NCBI GenBank assembly: GCA_903861125.1
Contig: CAIOTF010000015.1
Coordinates: 186,001 to 250,000 of the forward strand
Length of the DNA stretch: 64,000 nt
Direction of reading: 5' to 3'
DNA from: an uncultured Ignavibacteriota bacterium
GTDB lineage: Bacteria > Bacteroidota > Ignavibacteria > UBA10030 > UBA8401
Part shown: piece by piece, positions 27,805-36,380 of the stretch
How positions within the stretch are numbered: the first letter of the stretch is position 1
Layout of the letters: each line of letters begins with the position of its first letter
Notes under the pieces: model-generated
The model's input: only the letters and a program-made list of their open reading frames with translations
The model's database searches: none
What the model was told of the DNA's origin: nothing
Program-made: the position numbers and the translations under genes

Positions 27805-28842
27805 ATGAAACATACTATCATCATCTTACTCATTGGAGTTCTCTGGATCTCTTCACATCCGGCATCGGCGCAAACCCGCACGGTGCTGTGCGAACTCTTC
27901 ACGAGTACAACGTGTCCGCCGTGCGTCGGGGCAAATCAGGGTTTCGACACCTGGCTAAGTTCATATTCAAAGAAGAACCGTGTAGCCGTTATTAAGTATC
28001 ATGTCTGGTGGCCCTCACCGGGAAATGATCCGTACTATCTCGCCAATGTTACACATGTGACAACACGGAACACATTCTACGGAAACAATTATGCGCCGCA
28101 CATGTTCATCAACGGCAGTGATGCCGGATCATCGTACACAAGCTGGAACGGCGCCATCGAAACAGAACTGGCAACGACGCCTCCTCTGGACATCATCATC
28201 TCCGGTACGGTAAAGAACACTGATGCAAGTATCATGGTCCAGGTAAAAGCCGGAGCGGCAGCCATTCCTTCCGGCGTACTGAAAGTGTACGTTGCGCTGA
28301 CGGAATCCGGTCTGCTCTATACCGGTACAAACGGGGATCCCAAACACGAAAGTGTAATGCGGCAGATGGTCGCCGATGCAAACGGTGAGACCTTTTCGAT
28401 AGCGAATCAGGAAACAAAATCTTTCAAGCGCCCCTTCACATTGGACGCGGGATGGAAATCTTCAAATTGTGCAGTCGTTGCATTCGTGCAAGCGCAGGAT
28501 TCGAAAGCGATTATTCAGGCAGCGGTAAAAAATGTATCAGACATGATCAGCGAAGTGCGGCAGGAGAACACGGTACCGGATATGTTCTCACTTGAACAGA
28601 ATTATCCTAATCCGTTCAATCCATCCACCACAATACGCTATTCAATCCCCGCTTCCGGAACGGTGACACTCGCTGTCTATGATCTTCTCGGCAGAGAAGT
28701 TGCAACGCTCATCAATGGCGAACAGCCTGCCGGCAGAAGCGAAGTGCAGTGGGACGCATCGCATGCGGGGAGCGGCATCTATTATTACAAAATGCGGGCA
28801 GGCAGCTTTACGGATACAAAGAAGATGTTCCTTATAAAATAG
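27805..28842 (+). CDS. Secreted Omp28-like thioredoxin-fold protein with T9SS tail
   Basis: 345 residues from ATG 27805 (GGGAG 6 nt upstream). Signal peptide (about 1-22). The redox motif ELFTSTTCPPC (Cys37, Cys40) with YHVWWPSPGNDPYY and APHMFING is characteristic of Omp28-related Bacteroidota outer-membrane proteins. Next comes a beta-sandwich segment (about 125-245) and the T9SS tail (about 262-345, LEQNYPNPFNPSTT, VYDLLGREV). Probably a surface-exposed thiol-disulfide protein. Third gene of the TlpA/barrel/Omp28 set. Confidence 0.87.
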   Translation: MKHTIIILLIGVLWISSHPASAQTRTVLCELFTSTTCPPCVGANQGFDTWLSSYSKKNRVAVIKYHVWWPSPGNDPYYLANVTHVTTRNTFYGNNYAPHMFINGSDAGSSYTSWNGAIETELATTPPLDIIISGTVKNTDASIMVQVKAGAAAIPSGVLKVYVALTESGLLYTGTNGDPKHESVMRQMVADANGETFSIANQETKSFKRPFTLDAGWKSSNCAVVAFVQAQDSKAIIQAAVKNVSDMISEVRQENTVPDMFSLEQNYPNPFNPSTTIRYSIPASGTVTLAVYDLLGREVATLINGEQPAGRSEVQWDASHAGSGIYYYKMRAGSFTDTKKMFLIK

Positions 28843-28947
28843 TGTCCATACGTTTATTGCACCACTCGTAATAAATATTTTCGCTTGAGAGCAACACGTT
28901 CGATCGTGATGTTTGGTATGCGTGGCATTGTTCCATCGAACAAATGA

Positions 28948-29307
28948 ATGCAGGAAAGGAATGACCGGTTGAAAGGGAATGTTTGTCCGCATTGCGGTAA
29001 GCACGTTACGCCATACCGCCGCTTTTTGCGTGAAGCTGAACCAAGTAATATTTTCCGGTGCGGCAGCTGCAACGCCGGACTGAAACGAAGTCCGGTAGTG
29101 TATATCCATGTCGGGGTGATGTCTCTCCTGCTGGCTTTGATCGGCGCTCCGCTTTCTATCGCAATGATCAAAGCTCTGGTCCCGCAGGGCATAATGTGGG
29201 CAGCATTGATCTTACTGCTTGCATTTTGGGTGTTGTTGACGAACTACGCATCGTGGCGGTATATCGGGTGGGTGATCCCCGCCGAAAAAAAAGAAAATAA
29301 TAATTGA
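28948..29307 (+). CDS. Small zinc-ribbon membrane protein 1
   Basis: 119 residues from ATG 28948, or 112 from TTG 28969, which has AAAGGA upstream; the choice is open. N-terminal zinc ribbon CPHCG (after GNV) paired with FRCGSCNAGL, then two transmembrane helices (about 53-70 and 79-97). Same layout as the next gene, 11 bp downstream. Function unknown; probably a metal-stabilised membrane accessory protein facing the cytosol. Confidence 0.75.
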   Translation: MQERNDRLKGNVCPHCGKHVTPYRRFLREAEPSNIFRCGSCNAGLKRSPVVYIHVGVMSLLLALIGAPLSIAMIKALVPQGIMWAALILLLAFWVLLTNYASWRYIGWVIPAEKKENNN

Positions 29308-29318
29308 GTAGAGGAACA

Positions 29319-29654
29319 ATGACTTGTCCGTCATGCAATAAAGAAGCGACCGGATTTTATCGGTACGCGTTCACATTACAAGGAGTATCGCCTTTCAAAT
29401 CAATGCAGGGGTACCTTACATGCCAGCATTGCGGTGTACTGTTGAAGGTAAAGATGTTCAAGAAACAACTGTGGGTATTTCTTTTCGCGGCATTCATCGT
29501 TGTATTGTCGTTTGCCTACAAGTTCAGCGATTATGTTCCGAAGTTCGGATTCAATATTATGGCAGAGGTCTGGATTGCAATCGTTACCGGTTTGTTCGTC
29601 CTCTTTACAGTAGGGATGAGAAAATATTCACATGTTGAAAAAGCGGAGAAGTAA
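29319..29654 (+). CDS. Small zinc-ribbon membrane protein 2
   Basis: 111 residues from ATG 29319 (AGAGGA immediately upstream). CPSCNKEATGFYRY and LTCQHCGVLLKV form the Cys4 ribbon, followed by two transmembrane helices (about 54-72 and 82-103). It looks like a divergent tandem duplicate of the preceding gene. Both probably belong to one transcript with the lipoprotein gene downstream. Confidence 0.75.
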   Translation: MTCPSCNKEATGFYRYAFTLQGVSPFKSMQGYLTCQHCGVLLKVKMFKKQLWVFLFAAFIVVLSFAYKFSDYVPKFGFNIMAEVWIAIVTGLFVLFTVGMRKYSHVEKAEK

Positions 29655-29734
29655 ATGCAATACTAATCGACAGACCGATTGCCGATATTTCGCATTGCAG
29701 AAAATTTTTCAACAACATATATAACGGAGGTATT

Positions 29735-30415
29735 GTGGTTCGAAGTGGTCTGTTCAAAACGGCAACGATTATCTTTGCAGCAATTGCATTGATGCTGTGC
29801 AGTTCCTGCATTTCATTCCGTTCGGAAATGGCCGGAATGTACAGCTCCGATTCGCCGAAGACAAATGAACCGGCACCTGTTACAGTATTCTTTCATTTCT
29901 CTCATCTTGAGCAGGAAATAGGATTTGATGTTGTGCCTAAGATCGTACAGCCGAGACGCGGGTTCCGCGATATCTTCGGCGAATCGATGAAACAACTCAC
30001 GAATGTCCGTTCTTTTGCAACCTTCACGGATAATGACAACGACATCGACAATGTTGAACGGAGGAAATTCCGCGACAGCTTGAAAAGCACCAACGATTTC
30101 ACGATTCACATCACGTTCAGAAGAGAAAATTCGTTTGCGAAACACGTTCTCGGCACCATCTTTACGTGGGGGATGTTTGATATTGTCCCGATCGGGTATT
30201 CGTGGAATTATATTGTGAAGGCAGACGTGTGCAACCCGGCGGGGAAAGTCATCCGGTCATATTCCCGTACATCCGATCTGACCACATGGCACAATATTAT
30301 TTTTCTTTTTGTCTATCCATTCTATCCTTCCGAAATGAAGATTGAGGAAATCTATCTTGAATCGATGCAGAACATTTTCAGACAGATAGACGCGGAAGGG
30401 GTTATCACAAAATAA
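29735..30415 (+). CDS. Hypothetical lipoprotein
   Basis: 226 residues. GTG 29735 is preceded by GGAGG at 4-nt spacing, which fixes the start. Lipobox-like LCSSC (about Cys25), then a soluble alpha/beta domain with RRGFRDIFGESMKQL and a hydrophobic patch FTWGMFDIVPIGYSW. The C-terminal half resembles small envelope lipoproteins of unknown function. No enzymatic motif seen. Confidence 0.75.
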   Translation: MVRSGLFKTATIIFAAIALMLCSSCISFRSEMAGMYSSDSPKTNEPAPVTVFFHFSHLEQEIGFDVVPKIVQPRRGFRDIFGESMKQLTNVRSFATFTDNDNDIDNVERRKFRDSLKSTNDFTIHITFRRENSFAKHVLGTIFTWGMFDIVPIGYSWNYIVKADVCNPAGKVIRSYSRTSDLTTWHNIIFLFVYPFYPSEMKIEEIYLESMQNIFRQIDAEGVITK

Positions 30416-30570
30416 GAACCGAACAACGACGTCATGACAATTTAATAAGCGTGTCATTGGCTGGAGATCAACGGATCCAACACGTTCCGTTCGGCATTTT
30501 GCCTGCGGTGATTAGCAAATAAACAGGCATTCTTCGCAAGAATCTCTTCACTCAATGAATGGAGGTTTGT

Positions 30571-30999
30571 ATGAAATCGAACATTGGCGGACGAAAAATC
30601 GGCGCGCTAACCTCAGCATGCTGCTGCTGCGGGCTGCTGGCATTTTTTATTACGTCGCTACTGCTGCTGCCGTACGAACTTTTCTTTGTCAGTTCACTCA
30701 TCATCCTGTACTTTCTGAGAATTCTTGAGAAGAACATCACCGGGAACGGAATATATAAACCGTTACAAAAGAACAATGGCAAAGAGAATTCCTACCAACC
30801 GGAACCTCTTTCCGACCGTCACAACGGAATTGTTTCCGGCAATAATGCGCATGCGGTATTTCAAAATACTACGCCTGCTTTCTATGATACCGCTAAAAAA
30901 AATGAGGGGACGCAGAATACACCTACGGCGGAGAATGATGAGAAGAAACCTTATCCGTCAGATCCCGTTCACGAAGAATATTTGGTGGTGCAGGATTGA
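30571..30999 (+). CDS. Small membrane protein with LLLxPYELFF motif (paralog 2), long C-terminal tail
   Basis: 142 residues from ATG 30571; GGAGG 5 nt upstream decides against the in-frame ATG 30559. The Cys-rich first helix (SACCCCGLLAFFITSLLLL), the PYELFF turn and a second helix (SLIILYFLRILEKNI) match the 66-residue protein at 24927. A hydrophilic, probably disordered tail of about 90 residues follows, which paralog 1 lacks. Unknown family; possibly a membrane-anchored adaptor. Confidence 0.65.
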   Translation: MKSNIGGRKIGALTSACCCCGLLAFFITSLLLLPYELFFVSSLIILYFLRILEKNITGNGIYKPLQKNNGKENSYQPEPLSDRHNGIVSGNNAHAVFQNTTPAFYDTAKKNEGTQNTPTAENDEKKPYPSDPVHEEYLVVQD

Positions 31000-31024
31000 T
31001 CTCTGCGGACAAGAGGACTATATT

Positions 31025-31153
31025 CGAAACATCTGAAAACTCTCAATCAATTTCATTGCGAGACGTTTTTTGTCGAAGCAATCTCGTTTTTCGTTTGATT
31101 GAATGAGATTGCTTCGTCGCTTCGCTCCTCGTAATGACTTTTTCAGATGTCTC
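31025..31153. repeat. Inverted-end repeat (GACATCTGA family) with a different interior
   Basis: Left end GAAACATCTGAAAACTCTC (31026-31044) and right end GACTTTTTCAGATGTCTC (31136-31153). The interior instead holds a second palindromic repeat (ATTGCGAG ... AGCAATCTC and GAGATTGCTTCGTCGCTTCG) of a type common in bacterial intergenic regions. Confidence 0.65.
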
Positions 31154-31213
31154 ATACTCATTATTTGAGCAAATGAAAAAAATAATGTGCTGGACAGAAT
31201 AATATTAACACCG

Positions 31214-31360
31214 TACGTTTTTATGCGTTACGTTCAGAACTCGTCGGCATATGCCGCGAATGGAACCAGGGGAAAGTCACTACTGTTCCAAACATATCAA
31301 CCCTCCTTCCATCTTCCGGCGCAGCCGGTATTTCAATCCAGGTTTAATAAGAACTATCTA
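31214..31360 (+). ncRNA. Structured 5' leader element, copy B, with promoter
   Basis: A TACGTTTT box (31214-31221) with TGG 20 bp upstream is a weaker version of the promoter at copies A, D and E. Hairpin 1: TCG-T-CGGCAT/ATGCCG-CGA (31241-31259), with the bulged T also seen in copy D. Then GAATGGAACCAGGGG and the run CCCTCCTTCCATC. Hairpin 2: CCGGC-GCA-GCCGG (31316-31328). It leads into the sensor kinase gene at 31407. Confidence 0.65.
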
Positions 31361-31406
31361 TCCTAATAAGAATCACAAGGTATTGTTGGTACTTTTAGAA
31401 AAAAGT

Positions 31407-34400
31407 ATGAAGCGCACCGTACGATCCTTTATTTTTATTTTCCTCTTCGCCACTCTTTCCCTAACGGGTCAGTCATTATACCATTTTGAGACTATAGGGA
31501 TTGAAGATGGATTGTCGCAATCCCGCGTAATGTCGATCGTGCAGGATACAATCGGTTTCCTGTGGTTTGCAACACAGGATGGTCTGAACAGGTATGACGG
31601 CCGCCGATTCAAAGTGTTCCGCAGCGTACGGAAAGATTCTTCATCGCTTCCGGCAAATTACATCAGTTCATTGGTTGTTTCAAACAAAGGAACACTCTGG
31701 ATAGGAACATATACGCGCGGTCTGTGCCATTTTGATCCACTCACAGAATCTTTTGTCCGATGGATCTGTCCGGAACATAAGGATCGATATCTTAATGAAC
31801 TGGTTATCAGAAGTTTGTGCGAAGACACATCGGGTTGCCTATGGATGGGAACAACAGCAGGAGTTGTAACCTTCGATCCGGTGACGAAGGCCGTCCGACA
31901 TTTCCGTCATGACCCAACGAATGACAGCAGCATTTCCTCTGACGGAATTCGGGCGATCGCGCGCGACTCCTCGGGCAGAATGTGGTGCGCAACACGCAAT
32001 GGCGTGAACCGGTTCGATCCTGCCACCGGTCAATTCATCCGCTACACTCACCGGCCGAATGATGCACGAAGCATAGCAAGCAACACCGTCTGGACCGTTC
32101 AAACAGACCGGGAGGGAACGTTGTGGTGCGGAACTGCCGACGGACTCAGCCGTTATAATAGAACAACGGATGATTTTACTACATACCGGAACACACTAAC
32201 CTCATCCCCATCGTTGACAAGCAATAATTCGGGTGTGGTCTATGAAGATTCGCATAATCAACTGTGGTTTGGAATGAATGACAGATTGCACATTCTTCAC
32301 AAAGTGACCGGCGTTATAGAAGAAGTTTCCCAGAATCCGCTCGTGCCCGGAAGTTTGCCAAGCAATAACGTTGGTTATATTTTCGAGGACAGAAGCGGCG
32401 TGTTGTGGTTTGGATTTGGTTCATACGGAATTGCAAAATTCGATCCTGAATTGCTGAACTTCGGAAGCGTTTATTCCATTCCCTTCGATCAAACATCGCT
32501 GCCGAAACGAAGTGTCCGCCACTTGTTCGAAGATTCAAAGGGAACACTTTGGGTCTCAACCGACGGCGGAGGGATCAGTTACCGGTTAACCGGCGAACAA
32601 ATATTCAGACATCTTCCGTTCGATTCGGCGGGAATTCGCGGACTGCCGGTTCCGTTCGTCAACACAATTGTAGAATGGAATGGCGAGATGTGGTTCGGCA
32701 CGCGCAACAACGGAATAGTTCGTTATAATCCGGTGACAAAAAAATTCCGCACAATCTCTGCAGACACTCACGATACAACAAAACTCGCAAGCGACGTCAT
32801 CGTAGATCTTTTGGTCGACCGTCACGGTTCTCTCTGGATCACCTCCGGCAGAATTGCAGGCTTGCACCGTCTTGATTCACCGGATGGACCGTTTCACCGT
32901 TTTATGCCCGATTCTGCAAATCCGTTCGGACTCAAAACAACTTCCCTCAGTGTACTTTTCGAAGACCGGCGTGGAAGGCTCTGGTGCGGCAGTACTACTG
33001 ACGGAGCATACATGTACGACAAAACGACCGGCCGTTTCCATTCATTTCTTTTTGAACCTGCCGACGAAACATCCATAAGCGACAACGGCGTTATTTCTAT
33101 TACTGAGGATATTGACGGAACACTATGGTTCGGAACTTCGGGAAGCGGATTGAACCGGTATAACGAAAAAGAGGGGACGTTTACACGATTCACTACCGAT
33201 CAGGGGCTGCCGAACAACTACATTTATGGAATCCTCCCTGATGCGCATGGAAATCTTTGGATGAGCACGAACAGCGGAATTGCAAAACTGAATGTCAAAT
33301 CTCTCGACGTTAAAATCTATGATGTCGATAACAACCTGCAGAGTAATGAATTCAATACAAATTCCCTTAGTGCGGGACGCAGCGGACGGATGTACTTCGG
33401 CGGAATCAACGGATTCAACGAATTCCTTCCCGACAGTATCCGTGAACGGAACTATCGTCCTCGCGTGGTAATTATTCAATGCATTGTCAACGACACGATG
33501 ACGATCCCTCTCGCCGCACAGCCCGATGGATACAGATTGACATTCCCTCACAATCTGAACACAATCGAACTCGAAACAGCATCACTCGATTTTTCAATTC
33601 CTCGCCGGATTCAGTACAGATATATTCTGGAAGGATTCGAGGATGAGTTCGTGAATTCCGGAAATCGACGGACCGTGAGATATTCCAATCTTCCTCCTGG
33701 TAGTTATACATTCCGCATATTTGTCACCAACAGTGACGGTGTCTGGAATGAACAGGGAACCACGCTCAAAGTGGTCATTGAACCGGCCTACTGGCAGACA
33801 TGGTGGTTCCGCAGCATCAATATTATTTTATTCCTCAGTCTTATATTGTTGCTTTATCAGCGAGAAGTGGTTCAACTGAGGAAAGATAAACGGACCCGGC
33901 TGGAATTTTCGCGGAAACAGATCGAATCTCTGGAAGCGGAACGGAAACATCTTGCTTCCGAACTGCACGACGGACTCGGACAAAATCTGCTGGTTGTAAA
34001 CATTGAACTACAGCGGTTAATGAACGGACACACAGAACCGCAGGATGATCTTCACCGCATCGCCGAATTGGTGCAGGAATCGGTGGAGAGTGTCCGGGAA
34101 ATCTCATCCAACCTCCATCCGCACCACATCGAACGGCTCGGATTCACTACGGCGGTGAAGGCATTGACGGAAAATGTTTCACATTCAGCAAAACTAAACA
34201 TTGCTTTTTCCAGCGACATGCCGGATCATATGATTCCGAAAGAGGTGGAGATTCACCTGTATCGGATCATCCAGGAAGGTTTATCAAACATCGTCCGGCA
34301 CGCTTCTGCATCGTCGGCACGTGTTGAGATCAGAAAACATCCGCTGTATGTTGAGGTCACCATTGCGGATAATGGGTGCGGATTTAATGCATACGATTTC

Positions 34401-34556
34401 CGTGAAGACCGGAAACCGGAACCGACCGACGAAGTGATGCGCGGATTCGGATTGGCAAGCATGTCCGAGCGGGCACGGATCATCGGCGGTGCTGTCACGA
34501 TCGAATCTTCGGCTGAATCGGGGACCACTATTCACCTTACACTCCCTCTTTTATAA
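31407..34556 (+). CDS. Beta-propeller sensor histidine kinase (Reg_prop, Y_Y_Y, HisKA_3)
   Basis: 1049 residues from ATG 31407, after leader copy B. Signal peptide (about 1-22). A double beta-propeller-type ectodomain built from Reg_prop repeats (GIEDGLSQSRV, FLWFATQDGLNRYDG, LWIGTYTRGLCHFDP and many WFGT..GLNRY copies, about 25-690). Y_Y_Y domain (about 700-790, VRYSNLPPGSYTFRIF). Transmembrane helix (about 797-818). NarL-type dimerisation domain with phospho-acceptor His about 854 (ASELHDGLGQNLL), and HATPase (IIQEGLSNIVRHA, DNGCGF). The cognate regulator is almost certainly the NarL-family gene starting 9 bp downstream. Propeller sensors of this kind detect extracellular ligands, in many cases oligosaccharides; the ligand here is unknown. 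Confidence 0.93.
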   Translation: MKRTVRSFIFIFLFATLSLTGQSLYHFETIGIEDGLSQSRVMSIVQDTIGFLWFATQDGLNRYDGRRFKVFRSVRKDSSSLPANYISSLVVSNKGTLWIGTYTRGLCHFDPLTESFVRWICPEHKDRYLNELVIRSLCEDTSGCLWMGTTAGVVTFDPVTKAVRHFRHDPTNDSSISSDGIRAIARDSSGRMWCATRNGVNRFDPATGQFIRYTHRPNDARSIASNTVWTVQTDREGTLWCGTADGLSRYNRTTDDFTTYRNTLTSSPSLTSNNSGVVYEDSHNQLWFGMNDRLHILHKVTGVIEEVSQNPLVPGSLPSNNVGYIFEDRSGVLWFGFGSYGIAKFDPELLNFGSVYSIPFDQTSLPKRSVRHLFEDSKGTLWVSTDGGGISYRLTGEQIFRHLPFDSAGIRGLPVPFVNTIVEWNGEMWFGTRNNGIVRYNPVTKKFRTISADTHDTTKLASDVIVDLLVDRHGSLWITSGRIAGLHRLDSPDGPFHRFMPDSANPFGLKTTSLSVLFEDRRGRLWCGSTTDGAYMYDKTTGRFHSFLFEPADETSISDNGVISITEDIDGTLWFGTSGSGLNRYNEKEGTFTRFTTDQGLPNNYIYGILPDAHGNLWMSTNSGIAKLNVKSLDVKIYDVDNNLQSNEFNTNSLSAGRSGRMYFGGINGFNEFLPDSIRERNYRPRVVIIQCIVNDTMTIPLAAQPDGYRLTFPHNLNTIELETASLDFSIPRRIQYRYILEGFEDEFVNSGNRRTVRYSNLPPGSYTFRIFVTNSDGVWNEQGTTLKVVIEPAYWQTWWFRSINIILFLSLILLLYQREVVQLRKDKRTRLEFSRKQIESLEAERKHLASELHDGLGQNLLVVNIELQRLMNGHTEPQDDLHRIAELVQESVESVREISSNLHPHHIERLGFTTAVKALTENVSHSAKLNIAFSSDMPDHMIPKEVEIHLYRIIQEGLSNIVRHASASSARVEIRKHPLYVEVTIADNGCGFNAYDFREDRKPEPTDEVMRGFGLASMSERARIIGGAVTIESSAESGTTIHLTLPLL

Positions 34557-34565
34557 AGGATCTCT

Positions 34566-35219
34566 ATGGAATCTACCATTCGGGTAATCATCGCGGACGA
34601 TCATGAGATCTTCCGGGTCGGTCTTGTAAAAACAATCGAACGCGACACGCAATTTTCCACCATAGCACAAGCCAATAACGGAAAAGAAGCGCTTGAACTG
34701 ATCAGTTCCATGAAGCCGGACATAGCCGTTCTTGATGTTTCGATGCCGTCGATGAACGGCCTTGAAGTGGGGCGAACCATTTACCGGGAAGCGATGCCGA
34801 CTGAATTGATCTTTTTAACAATGTATAAGGACATTGCATACTTTAATGCAGCAATGGATATCGGTGCACGAGGATATCTTTTAAAGGACAATGCCAGCAC
34901 AGATTTACTTGTTTGCCTGCGTACAGTTGCTGAAGGAGACCACTATATCAGTCCCACAATGTCGCATCTGCTTGTTGAGAGATTAAAACATACGGAGAGA
35001 CTTGCACAGCAGGTCCCTACACTGCATGACCTCTCCCCTGCGGAACGCCAGATATTAAAACTTCTTGCAGATAATCTTACAAGCAAAGATATTGCCGATA
35101 CATTGTTCGTCAGTATACGTACCGTTGAGAATCACCGCATGCACATATGCCACAAGTTGGGTATTAAAGGGCACCACAGACTGTTGCAGTTTGCTCTGGA
35201 AAATAAAGAGGCGCTGTAA
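34566..35219 (+). CDS. NarL/FixJ-family response regulator
   Basis: 217 residues; AAAGGA is 5 nt before ATG 34566. Receiver (about 4-120) with phospho-acceptor Asp57 (IAVLDVSMPSMNG) and Lys of LLKDNAS. LuxR-type HTH (about 150-212, LSPAERQILKLLADNLTSKDIA, VRTVENHR-like IRTVENHRMHICHKLG). Partner of the propeller kinase immediately upstream. The target may be the tail-to-head T9SS cargo genes downstream, or promoters with the 18-bp palindrome at 35725 and 48229 (inference). Confidence 0.95.
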   Translation: MESTIRVIIADDHEIFRVGLVKTIERDTQFSTIAQANNGKEALELISSMKPDIAVLDVSMPSMNGLEVGRTIYREAMPTELIFLTMYKDIAYFNAAMDIGARGYLLKDNASTDLLVCLRTVAEGDHYISPTMSHLLVERLKHTERLAQQVPTLHDLSPAERQILKLLADNLTSKDIADTLFVSIRTVENHRMHICHKLGIKGHHRLLQFALENKEAL

Positions 35220-35230
35220 CGGTATTATTT

Positions 35231-35719
35231 GCCACAAAGACACCAAGGCACAAAAATAAACACAAATATTCATCTCAATAAATTCTTATTCCCTTCGGGT
35301 CTTAGTGCCTTCGTGGCATTATTGCTCTTCCCCTTTAATTCCTTCGTGTCTTCGTCCCTTCGTGGCATTACCGCTTTTCCCATTTATTTCCTTTGTGTCT
35401 TCGTGCCTTCGTGGCATTTCTGCTTTCCTTTTAATTCCTTCGTGTCTTAGTGCCTTCGTGGCATTTCTGCTTTTTCCTTTTAATTCCTTCGTGTCTTGGT
35501 GCCTCCGTGGCATTATTGCTCTTCACCTTTATTTCCTTTGTGTCTTCGTGCCTTCGTGGCATTATTGCTCTTCACCTTTATTTCCTTTGTGTCTTCGTGC
35601 CTTCGTGGCATTATTGCTCTTCACCTTTATTTTCTTTGTGTCTTCGTGCATCCGTGGCATTTCTGCTTTTTCCTTTTAATTCCTTTGTGTCTTAGTGCCT
35701 TCGTGGCATTTCAGCTCCT
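35231..35719. repeat. 49-bp tandem repeat array (about nine units) with an inverted flanking half unit
   Basis: About nine units of 48-50 bp run from 35292 to 35719, each with the core TGTCTTCGTGCCTTCGTGGC followed by a T-rich spacer (TTGCTCTTCACCTTTATTTC in three consecutive near-identical units). A shorter inverted version of the core (GCCACAAAGACACCAAGGCA) stands at 35231. This CACGAAGGCACGAAGACAC-type motif is common in bacterial intergenic DNA. Open frames through it in several phases are products of the repeat, not genes. Confidence 0.85.
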
Positions 35720-35724
35720 ATAAA

Positions 35725-35756
35725 ATGAGTAGTTCTACTCATACCATAATGAGTAG
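35725..35756. promoter_or_regulatory. 18-bp palindrome plus third half-site (operator candidate)
   Basis: Perfect inverted repeat ATGAGTAG-TT-CTACTCAT (35725-35742) followed by a third direct half-site ATGAGTAG (35749-35756), about 70 bp before the receiver gene at 35826. The identical 18-mer recurs at 48229-48246. A dimeric DNA-binding regulator is the likely ligand. Confidence 0.55.
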
Positions 35757-35825
35757 AAGTCTCCATTGTATCTGAACTCTGTTTGACCGACTTTGACCCA
35801 CCAAAAACAATCTTTGTGACCTTCA

Positions 35826-36182
35826 ATGACATTTCTCATTGCGGAAGATAATCTTCGTATGCGGCACTGCATCATACAATTTCTGCAGAAGCATGTGATG
35901 AATCATCACACATTTTACGAAGCGGCTGACGGCGAAGAAGCCGTGACTCTGTACGACCGATTCTTTCCCGACTGGGTCCTGATGGATATTGAAATGAAGC
36001 CGGTGGATGGATTTACCGCATCAAAAACAATTCTTGGTTCTCACCCGGGTGCAAAGATTGTTGTTGTGACGAGTTACGATGATACCGGCTACCGTAAAAC
36101 GGCGCAAGAAGTAGGAGCCATTGCTTTCGTTTCGAAAGACCGCCTTAACGATCTTCCGGAAATATTTTCAGCGTATGCTTAG
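35826..36182 (+). CDS. Single-domain response regulator (receiver only)
   Basis: 118 residues covering just a receiver domain: acidic patch AEDN, phospho-acceptor Asp54 (WVLMDIEMKPVDG), switch Thr (VVVTSYDD) and Lys (FVSKDRLND). It has no output domain, so it probably acts in a phosphorelay with the orphan hybrid kinases of this region or through protein contact. Preceded by the palindromic operator candidate and the tandem repeat array. Confidence 0.92.
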   Translation: MTFLIAEDNLRMRHCIIQFLQKHVMNHHTFYEAADGEEAVTLYDRFFPDWVLMDIEMKPVDGFTASKTILGSHPGAKIVVVTSYDDTGYRKTAQEVGAIAFVSKDRLNDLPEIFSAYA

Positions 36183-36380
36183 AAGGAGTATACACAGCTG
36201 TCTTGCAGCACGACGCTGCAGTTCAGGACGGTTTATTTTTTTAGAAATATAGTTTTCATTCGTTCATTTAAGATACAAAAGTGTGAGACACATTTGCAGT
36301 ATATCCTATTTTGATTTTGGATAAACAATCCAAAACTCCAAAATAATCCGGGCTTTATTAACAGTTACGCAGGAGGCAGT

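Noticed and set aside
35292-35719. Several open reading frames and a CRISPR-like look in the repeat region
   Set aside because: Units are directly adjacent 48-50 bp repeats without unique spacers, and no cas gene is near. The open frames exist in several phases on both strands because the repeat lacks stops.
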